DNA from: Janibacter sp. A1S7
GTDB taxonomy: Bacteria; Actinomycetota; Actinomycetes; Actinomycetales; Dermatophilaceae
Assembly: GCF_037198315.1 (NCBI RefSeq)
Contig: NZ_CP144913.1
Span: 1 to 64,000, forward strand
Length of the DNA stretch: 64,000 bases
Direction of reading: 5' to 3'
Positions 25,442 through 34,379 of the stretch are shown one piece after another; positions within the stretch are counted from its first letter, which is position 1; each line of letters opens with the position of its first letter. The notes below the pieces were generated by a model. The model had not been told where the DNA came from, searched no databases, and saw only the letters and a program-made list of their open reading frames with translations. Made by a program: the position numbers and the translations under genes.

Positions 25442-27144
25442 CCACCGTCGGTGCGTGGACGATCGGCTTGGCCCTCACCTACACCCTCTTCCTCGTCGGT
25501 GCCGGACGCGTCGCCAAGCGCCGCGAGTCGGCCGGTCGGGACTTCTTCGCCGGAGGTCGGCGGTTCCGGCCGATCACGGTCGCCTTCTGCATCACCGGCC
25601 TGTTCTCGGGCTCGTCGTTCATCGCCATCCTGGAGCTGAGCTACCACACCGGTGTGTCCGCCCTCTGGTACGGCGTCGCGGAGTCGGTACAGATCCTGCT
25701 CATCGCGGGGCTGCTCGTCGTGCCCCTGCGCGAGCGGATGGTCGTGACCATCTCGGGCCTCATCGGCGAACGCTTCGGTCGGCTCGCGCTGGGCGTGGGG
25801 GGAGCCATCACCGCGTTCACCTTTCCGATGTGGTCGGTCGCCACCGCGATCGCCTTCGCCTCGGCGCTGCACGCCTTCACCGGTCTGTCGATCCAGGTGG
25901 CGATCGTGGGCACGGCGCTGCTTCTCCTGTTCTACCTGTGGTCCGGCGGCATGTGGTCCATCGCGTTCACCCAGACGGCCAACTGCGTGGTCTTCACCCT
26001 GATGCTCGCCCTGGGCGCCACCGCGTTCCTGATCGATCCCGGAGTGGGCGGGCTGAGGGAGCTGGCAGCATCGCGCCCGGAGATGCTCGACTGGTCAGGG
26101 GTCGGACTGCCGCTGGTGGTCGCGTGGTTCGGAACCTTCGTGGTCAACGTCATCCTCGCCCAGGCGGCGCTGCAGATGGCCCTGTCCTGCCGCACGCCCG
26201 AGGCGGGTCGCCGCGGTCTGGTGTATGCCGTCGGCTTCGGGGTGCCCTTCATCCTGCTGGGGGTGGTGTGCGGTCTGGCGGCAGCCCTCGTGGTGCCCGG
26301 CGAGGCGCTCGGTCTCGTCGGGGTGCCGCTCTACATCGCTCAGGTGCTGCCCGCCCCGCTGGCGGCGGTGTTCTTCCTCGGCATCTGGGCCTGTGCCCTG
26401 GGCTGGGGCGGGCCGTGCCAGTTCTCCGGAGCCACCAGCCTGGGCCGGGACGTCGGCCGGGCCCTTCGGCCCGGGGCGACCGAGGAGGACATGGTGCGCT
26501 ATACCCGCTGGTCGCTGGTCCTGCTCACCGCTCTGATGATCGCTTTCGGCTTCCTGCGTGCCGAGCAGTCGGCCTGGTGGAACGTGTTGGCATGGACGCT
26601 GCGCAACGGTGCCACCCTCGCCCCGGTCCTCGCCGCACTCTTCTGGCCGCTGGCCACGCGACGCGCCGTGGTCGCGGCGATGATCGTCGGCTTCGGCACC
26701 GGGCTGGCCTGGTACCAGCTCGGTGGGTGGCAGCCCGACCAGTTCCATCTCGGGGTCCATCCGGTGTGGGTGGGGATGAGCGTCAACCTCCTCGTCATGG
26801 TGGTGGTCACGCTGCTGGAGTCCCGGGGCGAGTGGGCCCTGCCCCTGGTCGGTGAACGCCGCCACCTCCGCGGACTCGGCACGGTGACGGCCGCGGTGGC
26901 GGTGGGCCTGATCACGCTGATCGCCTGGGACTGGCTCCAGGCTCACGGCCTGGGTGGACTGACCGGGTTCGCCACCGTGGCCCTGGCATCCGCAGCGGCC
27001 TTCCAGCTGATCACCCCGCGTCCCACCACCAGCCTCCCAGCGGACTCGCACCCGGGTAGTGGCCCCGGTCGTCACCCCGGCGACGACGAGGAGGCCGTGG
27101 GCCGAGCCCGGCCGGTGTCAGGCGGTGTCCCGGCAGGCCCATGA
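25438..27144 (+). CDS. Sodium:solute symporter family (SSS) transporter
   Basis: 568 aa; ATG overlaps OsmC (ATGA). About 13 hydrophobic helices. Features of the SSS family: AGGRRFRPITVAFCITGLFSGSS (partly shown) near the N terminus, GLIGERFGRLALGVGGAIT, and the SGGMWSIAFTQTANCVVF region corresponding to the sodium-site segment. The C-terminal tail of about 45 residues is hydrophilic and Pro/Gly rich. Regulation suggests a methionine-, sulfonium- or other organosulfur substrate; this is inference. Confidence 0.87.
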   Translation: MTTVGAWTIGLALTYTLFLVGAGRVAKRRESAGRDFFAGGRRFRPITVAFCITGLFSGSSFIAILELSYHTGVSALWYGVAESVQILLIAGLLVVPLRERMVVTISGLIGERFGRLALGVGGAITAFTFPMWSVATAIAFASALHAFTGLSIQVAIVGTALLLLFYLWSGGMWSIAFTQTANCVVFTLMLALGATAFLIDPGVGGLRELAASRPEMLDWSGVGLPLVVAWFGTFVVNVILAQAALQMALSCRTPEAGRRGLVYAVGFGVPFILLGVVCGLAAALVVPGEALGLVGVPLYIAQVLPAPLAAVFFLGIWACALGWGGPCQFSGATSLGRDVGRALRPGATEEDMVRYTRWSLVLLTALMIAFGFLRAEQSAWWNVLAWTLRNGATLAPVLAALFWPLATRRAVVAAMIVGFGTGLAWYQLGGWQPDQFHLGVHPVWVGMSVNLLVMVVVTLLESRGEWALPLVGERRHLRGLGTVTAAVAVGLITLIAWDWLQAHGLGGLTGFATVALASAAAFQLITPRPTTSLPADSHPGSGPGRHPGDDEEAVGRARPVSGGVPAGP

Positions 27145-27240
27145 GGTGGTGGGCATTGGCGCGTGTCCTCGACGATGTCGCCGTCCGGGCGAAGACCCGG
27201 ACGGCGGCATGCCGCGGCGGGGGTGGCCCGGGTTGTATGG

Positions 27241-27254
27241 TCAGCACATGCTGA
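27241..27254. promoter_or_regulatory. Dyad over the cmtR start, possible operator
   Basis: TCAGCA-CA-TGCTGA is a perfect 6-bp inverted repeat that includes the ATG of the metal sensor gene. It could be the binding site of that sensor in an autoregulated operon. It does not match the published mycobacterial CmtR site, so this is tentative. Confidence 0.4.
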
Positions 27255-27631
27255 ACAGTGCCTCACGCCTCGACGTGATCAACCGGCTGGGTCGGGCGAT
27301 GGCGGACCCGTCCCGAGCTCGGATCCTGCTGATGCTGCTGCACGAGGCGGGCTACCCGGCCCAGCTGGCTCGTGATCTCGATCTGAGTCGACCCAACGTC
27401 TCCAACCATCTGGCCTGCCTGCGTGGTTGCGGGATCGTCGTGGCCGCACCGGAAGGGCGTCGCACCCGCTACGAGATCGCCGACGTACACCTGACGCGGG
27501 CCCTGGAGTCGCTGCTGGAGGTGGTCCTGGCGGTCGAGGACGGGAACCCCTGCACGGACGAGGACTGCGATCTGCCGCTGTGCTGTGGCAGCACCTCCAC
27601 TGCCCTGCCGGATGCGCAGGTCATGCGATGA
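27248..27631 (+). CDS. cmtR: CmtR-like ArsR/SmtB metal-sensing repressor
   Basis: 127 aa from ATG 27248. Winged helix with recognition helix SRPNVSNHLACLRGCG. The Cd/Pb-binding cysteines of Mycobacterium tuberculosis CmtR are at the same numbers: Cys57, Cys61 and Cys102. The C-terminal tail adds Cys107, Cys112 and Cys113. Overlaps the metal ATPase by 4 bp, as expected for an autoregulated detoxification pair. Confidence 0.92.
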   Translation: MLNSASRLDVINRLGRAMADPSRARILLMLLHEAGYPAQLARDLDLSRPNVSNHLACLRGCGIVVAAPEGRRTRYEIADVHLTRALESLLEVVLAVEDGNPCTDEDCDLPLCCGSTSTALPDAQVMR

Positions 27632-29595
27632 GCGATGCGTGCTGTGGCGGTGGCGACGAGGTCGTGACCGAGGAGCTCGCGCCGTGGTGGCGTGACCGCG
27701 CACTGCTCCTGCCGGCGACGGCAGGGGTGCTCTGGGTGACGGGCCTGCTGCTGGGCCGGGCCGGCGCCGGCAGCCTGGCCACGGTTGCCCACGCGGTCGG
27801 TCTGGCCGCAGGTGCGTGGACCTTCGCCCCGAGCGCGGTGCGCCGTCTGGTCGGCGGATCGGGGGGCGGCCGCCTGGGCGTCGGCCTGCTCATGACGATC
27901 GCCGGCACGGGCGCGGTGCTGCTGGGGCACGTGGGCGAGGCCGCCGCGCTGGCCTTCCTGTTCTCGATCGCCGAGACGCTCGAGGACCGCGCGATGGACC
28001 GCGCACGGCACGGCTTGCGCGCGCTGCTCAGCCTGATCCCCGAGACCACGGTCGTGTCACGACCGGCAGGTGAAGAGCGGATCCCGGCCGAGCAGGTCCG
28101 CCGCGACGACGTCCTCGTCGTCGGGGCCGGCGACCGCGTCAGCACGGATGGTGTCGTCACGGTCGGGCACTCGTGGCTGGACACGTCGGCGATCACCGGC
28201 GAGTCGATCCCGGTCGAGGTCTCTCCCGGTGACACGGTGGCGGCCGGGTCGGTCAACACCTCGGGCACGCTGCGCATCACGGCGGTCGCCGATGGCCGCG
28301 ACAACTCCCTGACGCGGATGGTCGAGCTGGTCGAGCAGGCGCATGCGGACAAGGGCGAGCGCGCCCGGTTGGCCGATCGGATCGCCCGACCACTGGTGCC
28401 CCTGGTGCTGCTCGCTGCCGCGCTCGTTGCCGCCTTCGGCTTCGTCGTGGGCGACCCGCAGACCTGGGTGGAGCGTGCCCTGGTCGTGCTGGTCGCAGCC
28501 TCTCCCTGCGCGTTGGCGATCGCGGTCCCGGTCACGGTGATCTCGGCGATCGGCTCCGCCAGCAGGTTCGGGGTGATCATCACCTCCGGAGCGGCCTTCG
28601 AGCAGCTCGGCACGATCCGCACGGTCGCCTTCGACAAGACCGGCACCCTCACCCGCAACGATCCCGAGGTGGTGGCCGTCCACGCGGCCCCCGGCCACAC
28701 CGACACCGAGATCTCGGCCCTGGCGGCCGCACTCGAGGCCGCGAGCAGCCACCCCTTGGCGGCGGCCGTGGTCGCCGCCTCACCCGACCGGCCGGAGGCC
28801 GACGATGTCCAGGAGCACGCCGGCCACGGATTGACCGGAACGGTGGCCGGGCGTCGGGTGCGCGTGGGCAGCCCCGGCTGGATCAGCCCGGGTGGCCTGA
28901 CCGAGCAGGCCGAGGCGATGGCCGACCAGGGGATGAGCCTCGTGGTCGTCGAGGTCGACGACCGGACCTGCGGCCTGATCGGTATCCGCGACGAGCTGCG
29001 CCCCGAGGCAGCCGAGGCGATCGCTACCCTGCACCACCAGGGGATGTCCACCGTGATGTTGACGGGCGACAACACCCGCGCCGCGCACGCCTTGGCGGCG
29101 CAGGCCGGCATCCGCGACGTCCGCGCCGAGAGCCTTCCCCGGGACAAGGCCGATCACGTCCGACGCGCGATGGCCAGCAGCCCGACGGCGATGATCGGCG
29201 ACGGCATCAACGATGCTCCCGCGTTGGCTTCCGCAACCGTGGGCATCGCCATGGGTGCCGGTGGCTCCGCCGCGGCGGTCGAGTCCGCGGACGTCGCCTT
29301 CACCGGGCGCGACCTGCGGCTGCTTCCCCAGGCCCTTGCTCATGCCCGCCAAGGGCGGGCCATCATGACCCAGAACGTCCTTCTCTCGGTGGCGCTGATC
29401 GCGATCCTCTTCCCGCTGGCCCTGTTCGGGGTACTGGGGCTGGCGGCAGTCGTCCTGATCCACGAGGTCGCCGAGGTCGTCGTCATCGGGAACGGTCTGC
29501 GCGCGGTCCGCGCCCAAGGCCAGTCCCGGCGTGGGGACGAGGACGGCCCGCGCCAGCACCTCTCGACGGTCGGCACCGGGCGAGCACGCGTCTGA
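27628..29595 (+). CDS. ctpG: P1B-type heavy-metal exporting ATPase (CtpG-like)
   Basis: 655 aa from ATG 27628. The N terminus lacks a full heavy-metal domain but starts MSDACCGGG, a possible Cys-Cys metal site. Actuator TGES (ITGESIPVEV), the ion-site motif SPC (ASPCALAIA) instead of CPC, phosphorylation DKTGT, a distant HP of the nucleotide domain (SSHPLAAAV), and GDGINDAPAL. The last helix carries HEVAE. The SPC motif with the CmtR partner points to Cd/Pb/Zn/Co export rather than copper. Confidence 0.92.
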   Translation: MSDACCGGGDEVVTEELAPWWRDRALLLPATAGVLWVTGLLLGRAGAGSLATVAHAVGLAAGAWTFAPSAVRRLVGGSGGGRLGVGLLMTIAGTGAVLLGHVGEAAALAFLFSIAETLEDRAMDRARHGLRALLSLIPETTVVSRPAGEERIPAEQVRRDDVLVVGAGDRVSTDGVVTVGHSWLDTSAITGESIPVEVSPGDTVAAGSVNTSGTLRITAVADGRDNSLTRMVELVEQAHADKGERARLADRIARPLVPLVLLAAALVAAFGFVVGDPQTWVERALVVLVAASPCALAIAVPVTVISAIGSASRFGVIITSGAAFEQLGTIRTVAFDKTGTLTRNDPEVVAVHAAPGHTDTEISALAAALEAASSHPLAAAVVAASPDRPEADDVQEHAGHGLTGTVAGRRVRVGSPGWISPGGLTEQAEAMADQGMSLVVVEVDDRTCGLIGIRDELRPEAAEAIATLHHQGMSTVMLTGDNTRAAHALAAQAGIRDVRAESLPRDKADHVRRAMASSPTAMIGDGINDAPALASATVGIAMGAGGSAAAVESADVAFTGRDLRLLPQALAHARQGRAIMTQNVLLSVALIAILFPLALFGVLGLAAVVLIHEVAEVVVIGNGLRAVRAQGQSRRGDEDGPRQHLSTVGTGRARV

Positions 29596-29656
29596 GAGCG
29601 CTCGTCGCCGTGATCGTGGCGGTCCTCGCCATGGCATCACCACCGGGTGGTCGAGG

Positions 29657-29691
29657 AAACCCTCGCCGTGGACACTCCACGGCGAGGGTTT
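29657..29691. terminator. Bidirectional terminator
   Basis: Perfect 16-bp stem AAACCCTCGCCGTGGA (29657-29672) / TCCACGGCGAGGGTTT (29676-29691) with a 3-nt loop; T-rich on both strands. It separates the convergent metal-ATPase and aldo/keto reductase genes. Confidence 0.85.
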
Positions 29692-29715
29692 GCTCGTATC
29701 GGCGAACGCGTCGGG

Positions 29716-30561
29716 TCAGTCGGGCACGACGTTCATCTCGTCCGGGTTCGGGCCCCGGCGCCCGTCCTCGCCCTTGTCCAGGTTGCTGACCGCGGTCATC
29801 TGCTCGTCGGTCAGCTCGAAGTCGAAGATGGCGAAGTTGGCCTGGATGCGGCCGGGAGTCACCGACTTGGGGAAGATGATGTCGCCCCGCTGCAGCTGCC
29901 AGCGCAGCACCACCTGGGCGGGCGTGCGCTCGACGTCTCCGGCGATGCCCACCAGGACCGGGTCGTCCAGGACGGCGCCCTGCGCGATCGGGGACCATGA
30001 CTCGACCTGCGCACCGTGTCGCCGGGTGGCCTCGCGGGCGACGTCATTGGTGAAGTACGGGTGCACCTCGATCTGGTTGACCGCCGGGACCTCACCCGTC
30101 TCGGAGACGATCCGGTCCAGGTGGTCCGGCTGGAAGTTCGAGACCCCCACCGAGGTGGCCAGCCCGGCCTCCCGCATCTCGAGCAGCGCGCGCCAGGTGG
30201 AGACGTAGTCCCCGTCGTGGACCTGCGGCAACGGCCAGTGGATGAGGAAGAGGTCGACATGGTCCAGCCCGAGCAGCTCCAGCGACTCGCGCAACGAGCG
30301 CTTGGCGTCCTCGGGCAGGTGGTTGTTGTTGTTCAGCTTGGTGGTGATGTACAGGTCCTCGCGGGCCAGTCCGGACTCGGCGATCGCCTCGCCCACGCCC
30401 TTCTCGTTGCCGTACATCTGGGCGGTGTCGATGTGCCGGTAGCCGGCCTCGAAGGCCGTCAGCACCGCCTCCTTGGTGTCCTCGGGCGGGATCTGGAAGA
30501 CCCCGAAGCCGAGCTGCGGGATGGTGGTGTCGTCGTTGAGCTTCAGCGTCGGAACAGTCAT
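29716..30561 (-). CDS. Aldo/keto reductase
   Basis: 281 aa from ATG 30561. NADPH-dependent TIM-barrel oxidoreductase with the catalytic tetrad Asp and Tyr in DTAQMYGNE, Lys in ITTKLNNNN and His in LIHWPLP. Also the GVSNF strand, NQIEVHPY, and the cofactor segment IIFPKSVTPGRIQ. Close in style to 2,5-diketogluconate/methylglyoxal reductases of the AKR5 group. The true substrate is unknown. Confidence 0.93.
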   Translation of the reverse strand: MTVPTLKLNDDTTIPQLGFGVFQIPPEDTKEAVLTAFEAGYRHIDTAQMYGNEKGVGEAIAESGLAREDLYITTKLNNNNHLPEDAKRSLRESLELLGLDHVDLFLIHWPLPQVHDGDYVSTWRALLEMREAGLATSVGVSNFQPDHLDRIVSETGEVPAVNQIEVHPYFTNDVAREATRRHGAQVESWSPIAQGAVLDDPVLVGIAGDVERTPAQVVLRWQLQRGDIIFPKSVTPGRIQANFAIFDFELTDEQMTAVSNLDKGEDGRRGPNPDEMNVVPD

Positions 30562-30661
30562 TGCCACGTCAGCGTCGAGCGGTGCGGGTCCTATTCCGCC
30601 ATCGTGACGACCGGTCGGGTGGTGCGCCCGCCTTGCACCGGCGGCAGGTGACCCTCCAGCA

Positions 30662-30687
30662 TTAAACACGAGTGATTTGGTGTTTAA
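30662..30687. promoter_or_regulatory. 26-bp inverted repeat upstream of the flavohemoprotein
   Basis: TTAAACAC (30662-30669) and GTGTTTAA (30680-30687) are perfect 8-bp arms around a 10-bp spacer, in an AT-rich island 114 bp before the hmp start. Probably the operator of a nitric-oxide or stress regulator (NsrR-like), and it may also affect the divergent aldo/keto reductase. Confidence 0.6.
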
Positions 30688-30801
30688 GGATGGTCGGCGC
30701 GAGACTGGCCACCCGACGCCGGGACGGCCGCTCCACAGGGGAGGTGGCCGGGCGGAGGGAGCCGGAGACACGTGCGTGGCGTGTCCCGACAGGAGGTACT
30801 G

Positions 30802-32040
30802 GTGCTGTCCGAGACCGCTGCTGCAACCGTGCGCGCGACCCTGCCGGTGATCGGCTCGACGATCGGCGAGATCACCCCGATCTTCTACCGACGGATGTTC
30901 GCCGCCCATCCCGAGCTGGAGCGCGACCTGTTCAACCGGGGCAATCAGGCCCAGGGGGACCAGCAGCGCGCGCTCGCCGGGGCGATCGTGGCCTACGCGA
31001 CGCTCCTGGTCAGCCAGGAGAGGGCGGACGTGGACTCCCTGCTGGCCCGGATCGCGCACAAGCACGCGTCACTGGGGATCGCCCCGGACCAGTACCCGAT
31101 CGTGCACCGGCACCTCTTCGAGGCCATCGGCGAGGTCCTCGGCGATGCCGCCACCCCGGAGGTCGTCGCTGCCTGGGACGAGGTCTACTGGGACATGGCG
31201 CACGCGCTCATCCGGATCGAGAAGGGCCTGTACGCCGGCTTCGGGGTCTCCCCGCAGGAGGTCTGGCAGGACCTCGTCGTCGTCGAGCGGCGCCAGGAGT
31301 CCCCCGACACCGTCTCCTTCCGGGTCGGTCGTCGCGATGGTGGCGAGCTGGCGCAGGCCCGCCCGGGGCAGTACGTCTCCGTACAGGTCACCCTGCCCGA
31401 CGGCGCACAGCAGATCCGCCAGTACAGCCTGACCCGTGCGCCCCGGCGCACGACCTGGGGCTTCACGGTCAAGGCCGTCCCGGAGACCGAGGGGGACGGT
31501 GTTGCGGTGCCCGCCGGCGAGGTGTCGAACTTCCTGCACGACAACCTCTTCGAGGGCGACTCGATCCGCTGCTCCCTCCCCTTCGGCGATCTCGTCCTCG
31601 AGGACGGCCGCGACCCGCTGCTGCTCGTCTCCGCCGGTATCGGGTGCACCCCGGTCATCGGCATGCTGCACCATCTCGTGCGGACGGAGAGCGACCGGGC
31701 CGTCACGGTCCTGCACGCCGACCGTTCACCGGCCCGGCACCCGCACCGGCAGGAACTGGCGGAGCTCGTCGACCGGCTCGAGGGCGGCCGGCTGCACCAC
31801 TGGTACGAGGACCTCGGCGCGCGGCCGGCCACCGAGACCGTCCGGCGCGGTCTGATCGACCTCGACGCCGCGGACATCGATCCCGACGCGCAGGTGTACC
31901 TCTGCGGTCCGCTGCCCTTCATGGCGGTCGTGCGCGAACGCCTCGCCGAGCGCGGCGTGCCCGAGTCGCACGTGCACTACGAGGTCTTCGGCCCGGACAC
32001 CTGGGTGCCGCACGCCCTGCCGCAGCCGGCGACCGCCTGA
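30802..32040 (+). CDS. hmp: Flavohemoprotein, nitric oxide dioxygenase
   Basis: 412 aa from GTG 30802, chosen for the AGGAGG 5 nt upstream and the family start MLSETAAATVRATLP. The globin domain (about 1-135) has Tyr29 (FYRRMF) and the proximal His88 in AHKHASLG. The FAD domain has RQYSLTR and the NAD domain has SAGIGCTPVIGML and YLCGPLPFM. Converts NO and O2 to nitrate in the cytoplasm. Confidence 0.95.
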   Translation: MLSETAAATVRATLPVIGSTIGEITPIFYRRMFAAHPELERDLFNRGNQAQGDQQRALAGAIVAYATLLVSQERADVDSLLARIAHKHASLGIAPDQYPIVHRHLFEAIGEVLGDAATPEVVAAWDEVYWDMAHALIRIEKGLYAGFGVSPQEVWQDLVVVERRQESPDTVSFRVGRRDGGELAQARPGQYVSVQVTLPDGAQQIRQYSLTRAPRRTTWGFTVKAVPETEGDGVAVPAGEVSNFLHDNLFEGDSIRCSLPFGDLVLEDGRDPLLLVSAGIGCTPVIGMLHHLVRTESDRAVTVLHADRSPARHPHRQELAELVDRLEGGRLHHWYEDLGARPATETVRRGLIDLDAADIDPDAQVYLCGPLPFMAVVRERLAERGVPESHVHYEVFGPDTWVPHALPQPATA

Positions 32041-32076
32041 GCACGAGCGAAGGGGGGTGCCCACCCGGCGCCGCGG

Positions 32077-32508
32077 TCACCGCCCGCGGTGGCCGGGCAG
32101 CGCCCCCCTTCGCCACTGGCCGATCGCATCAGTGGCCCACAGCGCCCAGACGACCAGGACCGGCTGGAAGAACAGCCGGACGACCCGTCCTCGGTCGGTG
32201 TCGAGGCCGAAGGCGTCCCGGTGCTCGGTCAGCTGCGCGATGTTGCCCGGCAGGACCGCGACGAAGAGGACCGCGGCGGCCAGCCCCACGACAGCCCGGT
32301 ACGGCTGCCGCCAGGTCACGACCAGGGCCACCCCGAAGGCGATCTCGACCACTCCCGAGGCGAGGACGACGGTGTCCGCCTCCAGCGGCACCCACGGCGG
32401 CACCTGGGCCTGGAACTCGCGTCTGGCGAAGGACAGGTGGCCGGTGCCGGTGAAGACCAGCGCGGCCCCCAGCACGGCCTGGGCGATCGATCTCAGGGAT
32501 GCCTTCAT
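32077..32508 (-). CDS. DoxX-family membrane protein
   Basis: 143 aa with four hydrophobic helices; family features GAALVFTGTGHLSF near the N terminus and GVVEIAFGVALVV in the second helix. Role uncertain; mycobacterial DoxX partners with superoxide dismutase and a thiol oxidoreductase. Convergent with hmp. Confidence 0.82.
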   Translation of the reverse strand: MKASLRSIAQAVLGAALVFTGTGHLSFARREFQAQVPPWVPLEADTVVLASGVVEIAFGVALVVTWRQPYRAVVGLAAAVLFVAVLPGNIAQLTEHRDAFGLDTDRGRVVRLFFQPVLVVWALWATDAIGQWRRGALPGHRGR

Positions 32509-32543
32509 CTGCTGACCGTACGCGGATGCGGCAGAGTCGGGCC

Positions 32544-33428
32544 ATGACCTACACGACGATCAGCCACGACCTCGACGACGGCGTCCTCACCGTCACCCTC
32601 GACCGGCCGGACGAGCTCAACTCCTTCACCGTGACGATGGCCGAGGAGCTCGAGCGCACCTTCCGCGAGGTCAACGACGACGACGCGGTCCGCGCGGTCA
32701 TCGTCACCGGGGCCGGTCGGGCCTTCTGCGCCGGCATGGACCTCACCGCCGACGGCAACGTCTTCGGCCTGGACGAGACCAGGGACCCGGGGCTCGCCGA
32801 CATGGACGACCTCGACGACGAGACCCTGCGCGGGGTGCGTGACACCGGGGGCCGCGTCACCCTGGCGATCCACGACTGCCGCAAGCCGGTCATCGCGGCG
32901 ATCAACGGCGCCGCGGTCGGCATCGGCGCGACGATGACCCTGGCCATGGATGCCCGGCTCGTCTCCACGAAGGCCCGCATCGGCTTCGTCTTCGGCCGGA
33001 TCGGGATCGTCCCCGAGGCGGCCTCGTCGTGGTTCCTGCCGCGGATCGTCGGGCTGCCGACGGCCCTGGACCTCGTGCTGTCCGCCGACATCCTCGACGC
33101 GGACGCCGCCGTCGCGGCCGGGGTGGCCACCGGCCCGCACGAGAGCGACGACGTGCTGGGTGCGGCCCGCGCGCTCGCCGACCGCTGGACGAAGGGCAGG
33201 TCCCCGGTCGCGGTCGCCCTCGCCCGGCAGATGCTGCGCCGCAACGCCGCCCAGAGCCACCCGGTCGAGGCGCACCGGGTCGATTCGCTCGCGATGTTCC
33301 ACACGAGCATCGGCGACGGGAAGGAGGGGGTGGCGGCCTTCCTCGGCAAGCGCGCCCCCGAGTTCACCAGCCGGACGTCACGGATGCCGGCCTTCTACGA
33401 CGAGTGGATCGCGCGGGACGAGGGGTGA
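32544..33428 (+). CDS. Enoyl-CoA hydratase/isomerase family protein
   Basis: 294 aa from ATG 32544. Crotonase fold: oxyanion-hole segments AFCAGMDL and AAVGIGATMTLAMD; the position of the catalytic glutamates falls in RIGIVPEAASSWFLPR, where one Glu is kept. This resembles EchA-type proteins of fatty-acid or aromatic catabolism. CoA substrate not defined. Confidence 0.9.
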   Translation: MTYTTISHDLDDGVLTVTLDRPDELNSFTVTMAEELERTFREVNDDDAVRAVIVTGAGRAFCAGMDLTADGNVFGLDETRDPGLADMDDLDDETLRGVRDTGGRVTLAIHDCRKPVIAAINGAAVGIGATMTLAMDARLVSTKARIGFVFGRIGIVPEAASSWFLPRIVGLPTALDLVLSADILDADAAVAAGVATGPHESDDVLGAARALADRWTKGRSPVAVALARQMLRRNAAQSHPVEAHRVDSLAMFHTSIGDGKEGVAAFLGKRAPEFTSRTSRMPAFYDEWIARDEG

Positions 33429-33439
33429 CCCCCTTCGCC

Positions 33440-33988
33440 TCAGATGAACTCGAACGGGTCGAACTCGTCGATCTCGATGACCCGAACGCGCGGCAGGCGG
33501 CTGGTGAAGGCCGCGATGTCGTACTCGAGGTCGAAGAACTCCACGCCCGGCACGTCCCGCAGACCGCCCGCCATGAACTCGCCGAACCCGACGATGCCCA
33601 GGCGGCGTCCCTCGTCCTCGGCCAGCTTCTCCATCTGCGGGGTGAAGTCGTTGTCGTGGCTGACCAGCATGACGTCTGCATCACGCTCGAGGAGCGCCCG
33701 GGCAGTGCGTTGGATCGCGATGTCGACGACCTTGCCCTCGCCGCGCAGCGGCACCGGCCGGTAGCCCATCGCCAGCAGCGCCTGCACGAAGGACGCGGGC
33801 AGGTCACCCGCGACGGCGAGGAAGAACAGCCCCTTGACCGGCTGGCCCCACGCGGCCTCGGTGTACTCCAGGAGCGTGTTCCAGCGCGGGCGCTCCTCCG
33901 GCTGTGGGCGACGCCCCAGGACGGAGACCCCCAGCGTGGCGTCGATGTTCTCGCCGTCGACGAGGAGGTAGGTGCTGCGATCGGCCAT
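33440..33988 (-). CDS. NYN-domain (LabA/DUF88-like) putative RNase
   Basis: 182 aa. PIN-like NYN fold with the metal-binding acidic residues in LLVDGENID (N terminus), KVVDIAIQ (middle) and SHDNDFTP. Proteins of this family cleave structured RNA or tRNA. Convergent with the hydratase gene, 11 bp apart. Confidence 0.85.
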   Translation of the reverse strand: MADRSTYLLVDGENIDATLGVSVLGRRPQPEERPRWNTLLEYTEAAWGQPVKGLFFLAVAGDLPASFVQALLAMGYRPVPLRGEGKVVDIAIQRTARALLERDADVMLVSHDNDFTPQMEKLAEDEGRRLGIVGFGEFMAGGLRDVPGVEFFDLEYDIAAFTSRLPRVRVIEIDEFDPFEFI

Positions 33989-34016
33989 GGGGTGACCCTA
34001 TAGCGCCGGGCCGGCC

Positions 34017-34301
34017 TCAGAAGTCGCCGACGGTCTCCAGGGGGAGGTGCGCGACCCGCCCCAGGTGGACGCGTCGGGCCAGACGGATCGTCGGTCGGGC
34101 CACGAAGAGCACCGAGCCGATGACGAAGAGCCACGTCGCGAAGTGCGTCGTCGACTCCCAGAAGAAGAGGATGCTGCCGACGAGGAAGAGCAGGCCGGCG
34201 AGGAAGTCGTTGGCGATCGAGAGGGTCTCGTAGATCCCGCGGATGCGCAGTTCCTCGTGACCGATGCTCAGGGTGATGTTGCGGGGGGCTTCTCGAGTCA
34301 T
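34017..34301 (-). CDS. YrhK-domain membrane protein
   Basis: 94 aa with two transmembrane helices (about residues 30-48 and 54-70) and the YrhK pattern ...YETLSIANDFLAGLLFLVGS followed by FFWES. Function unknown in the family. Confidence 0.75.
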   Translation of the reverse strand: MTREAPRNITLSIGHEELRIRGIYETLSIANDFLAGLLFLVGSILFFWESTTHFATWLFVIGSVLFVARPTIRLARRVHLGRVAHLPLETVGDF

Positions 34302-34379
34302 CTGCCCATGATGCGCTTCTCGGGGCCGGGTGTGGGGCCACTACCCTTGGCGATGACGTCGACGAAGGGGAGACCCACC

